A DNA stretch of 64,000 nt from Caenorhabditis remanei. Taxonomy: Eukaryota; Nematoda; Chromadorea; Rhabditida; Rhabditidae. The notes beneath the pieces were generated by a model. It was not told where the DNA came from. It did no database searches and saw only the letters and a program-made list of their open reading frames with translations. Both the position numbers and the translations under genes were made by a program. Every line of letters begins with the position of its first letter. Position 1 is the stretch's first letter. Shown here piece after piece: positions 1 to 10,860 of this stretch. The stretch spans positions 10,910,587 to 10,974,586 of the forward strand of contig NC_071333.1 in assembly GCF_010183535.1 (NCBI RefSeq). Direction: 5' to 3'.

Positions 1-136
1 CTCCAGTAATAAATTCAAATTGCCTTAGGGTGATTTGAAATGCATTTAACGAATTGAAAGGTCTTTGTTCGCTTCTTTAATAGATTTTTATTGGCATTCG
101 GTCGGAAACCAACTGAATCGTTCATAATAAACTCAC

Positions 137-791
137 CTGAATTGTTTTCATATCTCCTTCGAGGAAACGTCTGATTGGGAGCAAAGTGTTGGTAGCAGCT
201 TGTCCACAAAGTTCTCTTTCAGCTTGTCCCAATCTATTCTCAGTTTGAGCCACTTTCACCAAAGCCGAGCCATATGGAGTCGTCTCTCCAAATGTTTCTC
301 CAGCTTCTGTCATCGCTGTAGACAATTGCTCAAGGTTGTTCTGTCGGACAACTCCATCCTTCTTCAGTTCCAATTTTTCGTAGAAGACTTCTTCCATACG
401 AACGGCTGAAATATATTATTTATGGGATGATTGATGACAAGATCCGTCATTTTAAATGTTCATTTTGAATTCACTCACTTGGATTGGGCTGCAAGTAACT
501 CTCAATTGAGGAAAGAAGGCGACGGGTGTGTTCTTCGGTTTTGTCGGCACGTTGCAGCAGATTCTCGAAGTGTGAATCCAGCTCGGTACGCTCTGCTTTC
601 AGAAATGTTTCTTCGGTGAGCTGAAAAGCAAAGATTTAGAATTATAGCAGCCTCAGCGATGACTATTCGAAATACAGTTGCACTATGCATGAAGGATTTC
701 AGTCTACTCACCTGTTTGGCTCTGCTGAAGAATCCACCGGCATCGCTGGCAATCTTTTTAAAGTTGAAATCCATGTTGAGTCGTCACTAAT
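137..791 (-). CDS. erp-1: Endophilin-related BAR protein, 5' three exons (partial)
   Basis: The coding exons read 774-712, 620-479 and 405-137. They join in frame into about 158 residues starting MDFNFKKIASDAGGFFSRAK and continuing with a helical, charged stretch (LTEETFLKAERTELDSHFEN; RMEEVFYEKLELKKDG). This is the N-terminal amphipathic helix and first part of an endophilin-B type BAR domain. Such proteins bind and bend membranes during vesicle and organelle remodelling; the SH3 domain usual for the family would lie beyond the left edge. All three introns have clean GT/AG ends. An acceptor (TTTCAG, exon starting at 791) lies 17 nt before the ATG and is probably the SL1 trans-splice site. 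No exon is visible in 1-120, so that stretch is intron. The family is clear; the symbol rests on memory of the locus. Confidence 0.8.
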
Positions 792-3040
792 CTGAAAGCA
801 AGTCGTAAAACTGAAAGGAAATCTTAGAAAAAAGATGAGACAAACAGAAAAATAGAAAATATGGGTTGTTGGCACACATCAGGCAAGGGGTGACGACTAC
901 GACGACATTACTGGAAAAACGGGGTGAAGACGGCGGTGGGAGGAGAGAGAGGGGCCACTAGCGGAAAATCGATGCGAGACTGCGCGTGTCGTAAAGGGAA
1001 AGGAAACGAAAAGTGACGGAACAAGTGGAAAATAGAGGAGAGAATTTTTGAAAAAGGAGCGAAAAAAGATGCGTGCAACAAAAATGCAAGAGGTCGTTCA
1101 TCTTTCTCAGCATTCGCCTATCCATTTTTTGCCGAATTCGAAAAAGCAAGTCGGAGTGACGGGATGTTATACTTTTGAAAAGGGGTTGTTACATGCAATC
1201 ATTCTCGAGAAAAAGTGCGTTTCAAGTCCTCAAATTTGATTTTTTCTGACAATCTTGAATAGCATCTTGATAGAGATTTGTGCATTTTCTTTTCGAGCGT
1301 CATGCATACGAATACCAAATATTTCTTATTACAAATACACATTCGTTGGTCGTTGCATTTGGGTGGGAAGGTTTCCGACAGAGAAAAAGTATTTTCAAAT
1401 GGTAAAACTCACTAAATGTCATAAAATCGTCCCAATAATAATACAATTCATCAGAAAAGAGTCGATTGTGAAGAAAGGAAGTATAAACAATAACAATTGC
1501 TGGGCGTTTAGTAATTTAATAAGAGAAGACGGCAAGAAGTGCGCACGCAAACAAGAAATGCGCAAGTAACCTGGATAGCGCATTTCTTGAGCATCCTTCG
1601 CAGAGACAATGTAAACAAATAAGGAAAAACAGTTGTTGTTTTTAGAAAAAAAATTGGATGGGAATCTGACTACAGCACAGTCACCCAAACTCCGAAAAAC
1701 AACTGCAAGCGAAACTTCTCATTGGAGCGCAAAGGCCGCGCGCTACAGTAGTCAGAAATTTTTTTAAAATTAATTTTGCAACTGAAAATTTTGATTTTAT
1801 TCAAATTGCGAACAATAAAGGAAATAAAAAGCGAAAATTGTCCATAACAAAAAACGAGAAAGGCAAAAGCAACATTTTGCAAAAAAGAAAACTTGTTTTG
1901 AAGGAAAAATAAAGGCGCTGATACAGATCGAAGTTTTGGCCTGAGAAATCAGTTTTTTCATTATTTCTCGAAACTTATTCGGCAAAAAAGTGACCCATCC
2001 ATCAGAAATGAAGATTTATTAATTGCGGATTTTTTGAGCTATAATAGAGATTAAAACGTCAAGAAATAGAGAGCTGGATACAGTTTAAAGCCGAGAATTC
2101 ACCAAAACTTTTCAGTGCAAAATGGTGTTTTCTTAGAAAAATTATCCAATGCAACACTCAAAAGACATGATATCGTGGTTTTTAGAAAAATAATTGTTTT
2201 TCCTTGATGTATTCATCACATTAACCTTTATTGAAGTGACTTTTTCATCTTAAAAACTTTCCTTTCCGGAAAATTAGATTTTCATTCGTTGGTCTGGAAA
2301 ATATTATTGAAAATTAACAGTATTTGAAATTTTTATTAAAACATAACAAAAACCGCTAATTTCAAGAACCAAAACCTGATGAAAAAGAAAAAAATCAACT
2401 TTTGTTGGTAACGAGATTACAGAAAAACCCCAAGGAGACTAATATAATCTGTTTCTCTGAAAAAACACTATAATTTTTCCAAGAATTGAAACAATTCGCA
2501 ACATTATCAATTCTAACGATCTGTTACTTATTGGTTCAGATTTTTAATCCATCATAGATCATGAGTAGCTAGATCTGCGGTTTTACAACACAGCTAACAA
2601 TTAACAATGGACAATATGTTCTGGACATCATGTTGAAATGTATCCTGCAGATGTTTGTTTTAATGAATCATCAATTTTGTGGAATTAGGGCTTTCTAGCA
2701 AGCAGATTTTTTCTAGCTGTTGGTCTCCTTAAAGTCTCTCTCAGTATGGATGTTCTGTAAGATCTTCTTGATTGAAATCAGTTCTTTATATTCGTTTGAA
2801 ATTCGGCTCATGTTCCCAATCTCTTGTTAATAATTATAACACGAACACGGATGTTTGATTTAATGAATCAAACTATTTTTTGCAAAACCGCCGGCTTCAG
2901 ATGTTCAAATACGTGTTAACTTGCATGTGGCAAAAAAATATCAAAAAAGGGAAAAGAAGAGAATGGTTTGAACAGCTTGCGTGGGAAAACTGTCGGAAAC
3001 GCGCCGGGGTAACCATCATTCTGTCAGTTTTGTCGAAGCG
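792..3040. promoter_or_regulatory. Divergent intergenic region between erp-1 and the secreted-protein gene
   Basis: There is no convincing coding exon here; the open frames are short and AT-rich. The stretch must carry the promoters of erp-1 (leftward) and of the small gene at 3041 (rightward). Visible elements are a forkhead/DAF-16-type site GTAAACAAA at 1611-1619 and a 21-bp sequence present twice exactly 200 bp apart (2650-2670 and 2850-2870). Function is inferred from position only. Confidence 0.5.
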
Positions 3041-3537
3041 ATGAACGCCGTTTCCTTTGCTCTCTTCCTTATTCTTGCTGTGTCGATGGTTCAGGTAAAA
3101 AAAAATATTTTTGGGATTAACACCTATTTATAAAGATTTCAGGGTCTAACTCTGGTCATCAAGAAGAACCGCAAGTACAATGATCCACCATTCTGCTTCT
3201 CTTACAACAGAGAATACAATGAAAATGGTAACCGAATTGGATTTATCGGTTAGGTTAACTTATACTTTTTTAGATGTAACTTCGTCCTGCTCTGGATACC
3301 AATTCGACTGCTTCGACTCTGCCGGAGCTCAAATTGGAGTAAGTTTATGTTCTGTAGTATATTTTTTTTTCTTTTCAGCTCAAGAATTTATCGTGTATAT
3401 TACAGGAAACTGAGCAGTTCAATAAATCGGATTGCGAGTCCATGTCTGTGTTCCGGTCCTTCTCTGACGCTGACTTCCAGAAGCGTCTTGACAATGCTAG
3501 TAAATACGCATCAACTGCCGAAGCATCTGGTCACTAA
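3041..3537 (+). CDS. Small secreted protein, four exons, family not recognised
   Basis: The exons read 3041-3094, 3143-3227, 3274-3338 and 3406-3537, giving about 111 residues. Residues 1-18 (MNAVSFALFLILAVSMVQ) form a clear signal peptide with cleavage probable just after it. The mature part is polar, with cysteines in FCFSY, SSC, FDC and SDC contexts; four cysteines suggest two disulphides. It ends ASKYASTAEASGH. The exon 2 donor was placed at 3228 because the later GT at 3249 would leave a 25-nt intron, too short for a nematode. The last acceptor is uncertain: a stronger pyrimidine-rich site ends at 3378 and would add nine in-frame residues including one extra cysteine. CTGTCAG at 3021-3027 may be the trans-splice site. 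I do not recognise the family; an extracellular or epidermal role would be a guess. Confidence 0.75.
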
Positions 3538-4350
3538 ACTCGGGACAAAAGGATAATTTTCTTACTTCATCTTTTTACTCATTATTCATTCTAATACCTA
3601 TGTGTATTCATGTTGTCATTTTCTTGTAATATTGATTGCCACGTGTTCTAATAACCTACAACTTCTAATTGTATTGTGTTGTTATTACGCTATGTCATCG
3701 GATAAATCAATGGCGGAGGAAAACGTTTGGTGTTTCTGTTTTTCGATGTTTTCCCTCATTTCTCTCTCTCAAGAGTGAAGACGGCACGGTGTAAACTAGG
3801 AGCCTGATGCTCAATGCATTCGTGTGGGCGCCCTTATGATCTCATGCGAGAGCGTCTCGACCCGGTTAGCTTCTACTTTTTATCTATTGTTTTCTGAAAT
3901 AGAACAAAAACAATGTTGTGGTTTTGATGGTACAATTTTCACAACAGCCAGTATAAGAGGTATGAATATTTTTCAGAAAAAAAGAAAATTCTGAAAAAAA
4001 GAAAAAAAAAATTCTTCATTTCGATCTTTAGAACTTTGTATATCTTTTTCAAAAACCTTTGTCAATCTTTTTTTACTTTATTGTTATCATCTGGAATATC
4101 TCACGGTTTCTAACAAAGAAACTTTCATGTTTTGAACTTCAGTCTCTATTATTGCCTTTCATTCTATCTGTCACCTTTGCTCTCTTTTCAATTCTAGCCT
4201 GGGAATATTGATTTCGCCATCTCTATTCTTCTTCATTTTCTCAGCCATCAATCTTTTCATATAGGCCGCTCTTTCTCTTCTTCTCTCCCTCTCTTCTGTC
4301 GTATCTGTCTCTGGAACACAAGCACTTGTCGTTATATTTTTCAGAACATA
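3538..4350. other. Intergenic: 3' UTR of the small gene and promoter of the giant repeat gene
   Basis: No coding exon is seen. The right half is pyrimidine-rich (long CTCTTTCTC runs around 4180-4320), typical of the DNA upstream of a nematode trans-splice site. TTTTTCAG at 4337-4344 is a strong acceptor seven bases before the ATG at 4351 and is the likely SL1 site. Confidence 0.5.
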
Positions 4351-7300
4351 ATGAGTCGGGCTCCTCCGACTCCAATCAAAAATCCTGCGAAAAAATGGAA
4401 ACCACCATGGGAGAGCGTAGAAGAGGAGGATGTGGAGGAAATGGAAGTGGATACTGTGGAGGAGGTCCCACCATCAAAATTGGAGAAAAAACCAAGTCTG
4501 AAACGAAAAGAGGCTCCAAGTAAACCAGAACCTTCACCAGGAGCCCCATCACCAGCTCCCGTGAAAAATCCTGTGAAAAAGTGGAAACCACCATGGGAGG
4601 AAGATGAGCCAATGGAGGAAGCACCTAAAGAACCTGCTAAAAAGGTGAGAGATCTATCTCCAAAAAAAATTGCTGCAAAGCCAAGAGATCCTTCTCCAAA
4701 AAAAGCAGTTGCTGCTAAGAAAGAACCAGAAAAGCTACCTGATTCTACAACTGTTGTCCCCCCTACTCCAGTCAAGAATCCAGTCAAAAAATGGAAACCC
4801 CCATGGGAAGAGGATGAAGCAGATGTTGAAGAAGTGAAAGAAGCACCAGTAGTTCCTGAAAAAAAGACTCCAGTTTTGAAAAAAAAAGAGCCAACTACCG
4901 TAAAACCCAGAGATCCATCGCCGAAGAAAGCTGCTGCCAAGAAAGAACCGGAGCCAGTAGTTCCACCAACTCCTATCAAAAATCCAGCAAAGAAATGGAA
5001 GCCTCCATGGGAAGAAGACGAAACACCTACTGAGGAAGTGAAAGAACCAGAGCCAACCGCACGGAAAGTTCCAGCACTCAAAAAGAAGGAACCAACCACT
5101 GCAGCCAAACCTACAAGAGATCCATCACCAAAGAAGGCAGTGCCAGCAAAGACTGAACCAGAAGTACCACCAACTCCAGTCAAGAATCCAGTTAAAAAGT
5201 GGAAACCGCCATGGGAAGAAGATGAAGCTCCGGTTGAAGAAGTGAAGCAGCCTGCAGCTCCTGAGAAGAAGACTCCGATTCTCAAAAGGAAAGAACCCAT
5301 TCCAGCAGGTGCTAAACCAGCAGACGCACCGCCTAAAAAATCAGTCACTGTCAAAGAGCCAGAACCAGCAAAAGTGCCTGCGAAAAAGCGTGATCCATCT
5401 CCCAAAAAAGCTGCTCCAGTGAAAGCTGAGCCAAAGACACCAGAAGTACCTCCGACACCGATCAAGAATCCAGCAAAGAAATGGAAACCACCATGGGAAG
5501 AAGATGAAACACCTACTGAAGATGTGAAGAAACCTGCTGAACCAGAGAAGAAAACTCCTGTATTAAAAAGAAAAGAACCGGAAGCTGGTGCCAAACCGTC
5601 TGCCAGTGATCCATCTCCGAAAAAAGCTGTTCCTGCAAAAGACGCCGCAAAAGAACCTGTTAAACCAGCTGCAAAACCAAGAGACCCATCTCCGAAGAAA
5701 GCCGTTCCAGGGAAATCTGAACCGGAAGTGCCCCCAACTCCCGTTAAGAATCCTGTAAAGAAGTGGAAGCCGCCATGGGAAGATGATGAGACTCCAGTTG
5801 AAGAGGTGAAGGAGCCATCTGCACCAGAGAAGAAAACGCCTGTTTTGAAAAAGAAGGAGCCATCAACTGCAGCAAAGCCAAGAGATCCTTCTCCCAAGAA
5901 AGGATTACCAGCGAAAGAACCGTCTAAAGAAGCTGCTACAGAACCAGAAAAGCCAACTGAAAATAAGACTCCAGTGAAACTTCGCGACCCATCTCCTAAG
6001 AAAGCAGTTGCAAAACCAGAGCCAGCTCCATCCACTCCAGTGAAGAATCCTGTCAAAAAATGGAGACCTCCATGGGAAGATGATGAGGCTCCAGCAGAAG
6101 ATGTTTCAAAACCGGCCGACGATAAGAAAACTCCTTCTCTTGCTAAGAAAGACCCAGCTGTAGCTAAAACTCCGGAGAAACCGAAAGCTGCAACACCAGC
6201 AAAATCGAGAGATCCTTCGCCTAAAAAAGCAGCTCCCGTGAAAATCGAACCAGAAGTTCCACCAACTCCCGTGAAGAATCCAGTGAAAAAATGGAAGCCC
6301 CCATGGGAAGATGACGACACTCCTGCAGAAGAAGTTCCACAGCCAGCTCCAGAAAAGAAAACTCCTGTTCTTGCCAAAAAGGGTTCTGCCAAGCCAAGAG
6401 ATCCATCCCCGAAAAAAGCGGTACCTGTGAAGTCTGAACCAGAAGTTCCACCAACTCCCGTAAAGAATCCAGTGAAGAAATGGAAGCCCCCATGGGAAGT
6501 AGACGAAGATCCAGCAGAAGAAGCTCCGCAGCCTGCTCCGGAAAAGAAAACTCCGATTCTTGCCAAGAAGGAACCTGCAAAACCTGCTGCTGATACAAAA
6601 CCTAAGGAGACTCCAAAGGTTGCTCCAGAAAAGCCAGCTGCCAAACCAAGAGATCCGTCACCTAAGAAAGCAGTACCAGTAAAAGAACCTGTGAAACCGA
6701 GAGATTCCTCTCCTAAGAAAGCCGTTCCAGTGAAATCAGAACCGGAAGTGCCTCCAACTCCAGTGAAGAACCCCGTCAAAAAATGGAAGCCGCCATGGGA
6801 GGATGACGACACTCCGGCAGAAGAAATTTCACAGCCTGTTCCAGAAAAGAAAACTCCTGTTCTAGCCAAGAAGAAACCTGCAAAACCTGTTGCTGATACA
6901 AAGCCTAAAGAAACTCCAAAGCTTCTAGAAAAGCCAGCTGTCAAACCAAGCGATCCATCAGCTAAAAAAGCAGTACCAGTAAAAGAGCCTGTCAAACCAA
7001 GAGATCCATCTCCAAAAAAAGCCGTTCCAGCCAAATCTGAACCAGAAGTGCCCCCAACTCCTGTGAAGAATCCTGTTAAGAAGTGGAAACCACCATGGGA
7101 AGATGACGATACTCCTGCAGAAGAAGTTCCACAGCCTGGTCCAGAAAAGAAAACTCCTGTTCTTGCTAAGAAGGAACCTGCCAAGCCGAGAGACCCATCC
7201 CCGAAAAAGGCGGTACCTGTGAAGTCTGAACCTGAGGTCCCACCTACTCCAGTCAAAAATCCTGTGAAAAAGTGGAAGCCGCCATGGGAAGATGATGAAG

Positions 7301-10300
7301 CTCCAGTTGATGATGTCAAGGAACCACCAGCTCCAGAGAAGAAAACGCCAGTTTTACAAAAGAAGGAGCCGACACCAGCTGCGAAACCAGCAGATTCTTC
7401 CCCAAAAAAAGCAGTCCCAGCTAAAGAACCAGCCAAAGAACCCACAAAGGAACCTGCTAAACCAGCTGCGAAACCGAGAGATTCTTCTCCTAAGAAAGCC
7501 GTTCCAGTGAAATCAGAACCGGAAGTGCCTCCAACTCCAGTGAAAAACCCCGTCAAAAAATGGAAGCCACCATGGGAGGATGACGACACTCCAGCAGAAG
7601 AAGTTCCACAGCCAGCTCCAGAAAAGAAAACTCCAGTTCTAGCCAAGAAGGAACCTGCAAAACCTGTTGCTGATACAAAGCCTAAGGAAACTCCAAAGGT
7701 TCCGGAAAAGCCTGCTGCCAAACCAAGAGACCCGTCACCTAAGAAAGCAGTACCAGTAAAAGAGCCTGTCAAACCGAGAGATCCATCTCCAAAGAAAGCG
7801 GTTCCAGTGAAATCAGAACCGGAAGTGCCTCCAACTCCAGTGAAGAACCCCGTCAAAAAATGGAAGCCACCATGGGAGGATGACGACACTCCAGCAGAAG
7901 AAGTTCCACAGCCTGCTCCGGAAAAGAAAACTCCTGTTCTTGCCAAAAAAGCTCCTGCCAAGCCGAGAGACCCATCCCCAAAGAAAGCGGTTCCAGTAAA
8001 ATCAGAACTAGAAGCTCCACCAACACCTGTGAAAAATCCAGTGAAGAAATGGAAACCCCCATGGGAAGATGACGATGACACACCAGCTGAGCCAGTGAAA
8101 ATACCAGAACCAGTCAAGAAGACTCCGACACTTGCTAAGAAAACGCCGACTAAGCCAGCAGGTAAACCCGACTCAGAAAATCCAGCAGAGCCTGTGAGCC
8201 GTCCAACTTCAAAAGATCCCAAACTCAGTACCAAAGCACCCACAGAGAAACCGAAGCCAGCTGCCGCACCCAAAGAGGAAAAGCCAGAACCGGCGCCGGC
8301 AGCAGAGCCTCCAGTAAAACCCAAAAAGTGGAAGCCGCCATGGGAAGACGATTCAGAAGAAGAGCCAGAAGCTGATTTCACCGTTCCTGCGCCAAGCAAG
8401 AAGCCTGACATTGAAGATCCAGCCGATTCTCTTGGAGGACCAAAAGGGAAAGATCCGAAACTTGCTAAAAAAGCTCCAACTGAAAAACCTAAACCGACCG
8501 CAGCACCGAAAAGAGCTCCAGACACTGACGACCCCGCCGAACCAGTCAGTGCACCTTCTTCAAAAGACCCGAAGTTGGCAAAGAAAGCTCCAGCAAAGAA
8601 ACCCGATGAAAAGCCAAAGGAGCCGTCTAAACCGGTCGAGCCACCAAAACCAGCTGCACCAAAGAAGTGGAGACCGCCTTGGGAAGATGATCCTGATGAC
8701 GAGCCAGAAGCCGATTTCACGGTTCCTGCGCCAAGCAAGAAGCCTGATACAGAAGATCCAGCTGACCCACTTGGTGGACCAAAAGGTAAAGATCCGAAAC
8801 TGGCAAAGAAGGCGCCCACGAAAAAGCCAACTGAACCAGAAAAGGAGAAGCCTAAGCCAAAAGAGGAACCAAAACCTGTTGAACCACCAAAGCCAGCTGC
8901 TCCCAAAAAATGGCGACCACCTTGGGAAGATGATCCAGATGAAGAACCAGAAGCTGATTTCACAATGCCTGCACCAAAAAATAAACCCGATACCGAAGAC
9001 CCAGCAGATCCACTTGGAGGACCGAAGCCTAAAGATCCGAAACTTGCAAAGAAGGCTCCAGCCAAAAATCCTGATGAAAAACCAAAGGAACCGTCCAAAC
9101 CTGCCGAGCCACCCAAACCTGCTGCGCCGAAGAAATGGAAACCACCATGGGAAGACGATCCAGATGAACCAGAGGAACCAGAAGCGGACTTCACAATGCC
9201 TGCACCCAAAAAACCAGTTGACTCAGAAGATCCAGCGGAACCAGTGAGTGCTCCAAAGCCAAAGGATCCTAAGCTAGCCAAGAAAACACCAGCGAAGAAA
9301 CCCGATGATAAACCAAAGGAGCCGTCTAAACCTGCCGAGCCACCAAAACCAGCTGCTCCTAAAAAGTGGAAACCTCCATGGGAAGACGATCCAGATGAGC
9401 CAGAAGAACCTGAGGCCGACTTCACTATGCCCGCACCCAAAAAGCCTGATTCAGAAGATCCAGCAGATCCACTTGGTGGGCCAAAACCAAAAGACCCGAA
9501 ATTGGCAAAGAAGGCTCCAGCTAAGAAACCAGCCGATAAACCAAAACCAAAAGATGCTCCTAAAGATACCAAACCAAAACCAGAGGAACCTCCTAAACCA
9601 GCTGCTCCGAAGAAGTGGAAGCCACCATGGGAAGAAGACCCAGATGAACCAGAGGAACCAGAAGCTGACTTCACGATGCCTGCACCTAAGAAACCTGACT
9701 CAGAAGATCCAGCCGAACCGTTGGGTGGGCCAAAACCAAAAGATCCAAAACTTGCCAAAAAGGCTCCAGCCAAAAAGCCAGCCGATAAACCCAAACCAAA
9801 AGATGCTCCTAAAGATACCAAACCAAAACCAGAGGAACCGCCGAAACCAGCTGCACCGAAGAAATGGAAGCCACCATGGGAAGAAGACCCGGATGAACCT
9901 GAAGAGCCAGAAGCTGATTTCACAATGCCCGCACCCAAGAAACCGGACACTGAAGATCCGTCAGATCCACTTGGAGGACCGAAGCCTAAAGATCCGAAAC
10001 TTGCGAAGAAAGCACCGGCTAAGAAACCGGCGGACAAACCAAAACCTAAAGAAGCTTCTAAACCAGAGGAACCGCCCAAGTCAACAGCTCCTAAAAAGTG
10101 GAAACCTCCATGGGAAGAAGACCCAGATGAGCCAGAAGAACCTGAGGCCGACTTTACTATGCCCGCACCCAAAAAGCCTGATTCAGAAGATCCAGCAGAT
10201 CCACTTGGTGGGCCAAAACCAAAAGACCCGAAATTGGCAAAGAAGGCTCCAGCTAAGAAACCAGCTGATAAATCAAAACCAAAAGATGCTCCTAAAGATA

Positions 10301-10860
10301 CCAAACCAAAACCAGAGGAACCTCCTAAACCGGCTGCTCCGAAGAAGTGGAAGCCACCATGGGAAGACGATCCAGATGAACCAGAGGAACCTGAGGCCGA
10401 CTTCACTATGCCCGCACCCAAGAAGCCCGATTCTGAAGATCCAGCAGATCCACTCGGAGGACCAAAACCTAAGGATCCGAAGTTGGCTAAAAAAGCTCCC
10501 GCTAAGAAACCCGCTGACAAAGCGAAACCTAAAGAAGCTCCAAAACCGGAAGAACCACCCAAGCCAGCGGCTCCAAAGAAATGGAAGCCACCATGGGAAG
10601 ACGATCCAGATGAACCAGAGGAACCGGAAGCGGATTTCACGATGCCCGCACCTAAGAAACCCGACTCAGAAGATCCAGCAGAACCATTGGGCGGGCCAAA
10701 ACCAAAAGATCCAAAACTGGCAAAGAAGGCTCCAGCCAAAAAACCAGCAGCTAAGCCAAAACCAGAAGAGCCCGAGAAACCAGTTGCACCGAAGAAATGG
10801 AAGCCTCCATGGGAAATTGATCCTGACGACGACGAACCAGAAGCTGATTTCACAGTTCCA
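4351..10860 (+). repeat. Tandem repeat array coding for the KKWKPPWE modules
   Basis: There are two repeat classes in succession. Up to about 8095 the unit is roughly 60-110 codons with PPTPVKNPVKKWKPPWE, then EKKTPVLAKK and RDPSPKKAVP linkers. From about 8310 to 10860 the unit is about 70-90 codons with AAPKKWKPPWE, EADFTMPAP and KDPKLAKKAP. Copies remain similar at the DNA level, with long near-identical blocks, for example around 9530-9630, 9770-9870 and 10250-10350. Confidence 0.85.

Noticed and set aside
3249..3273. Alternative donor ATCG|GTTAGG in the small secreted protein gene
   Set aside because: It would give a 25-nt intron, below the practical minimum. The donor at 3228 gives a normal 46-nt intron and keeps the frame.
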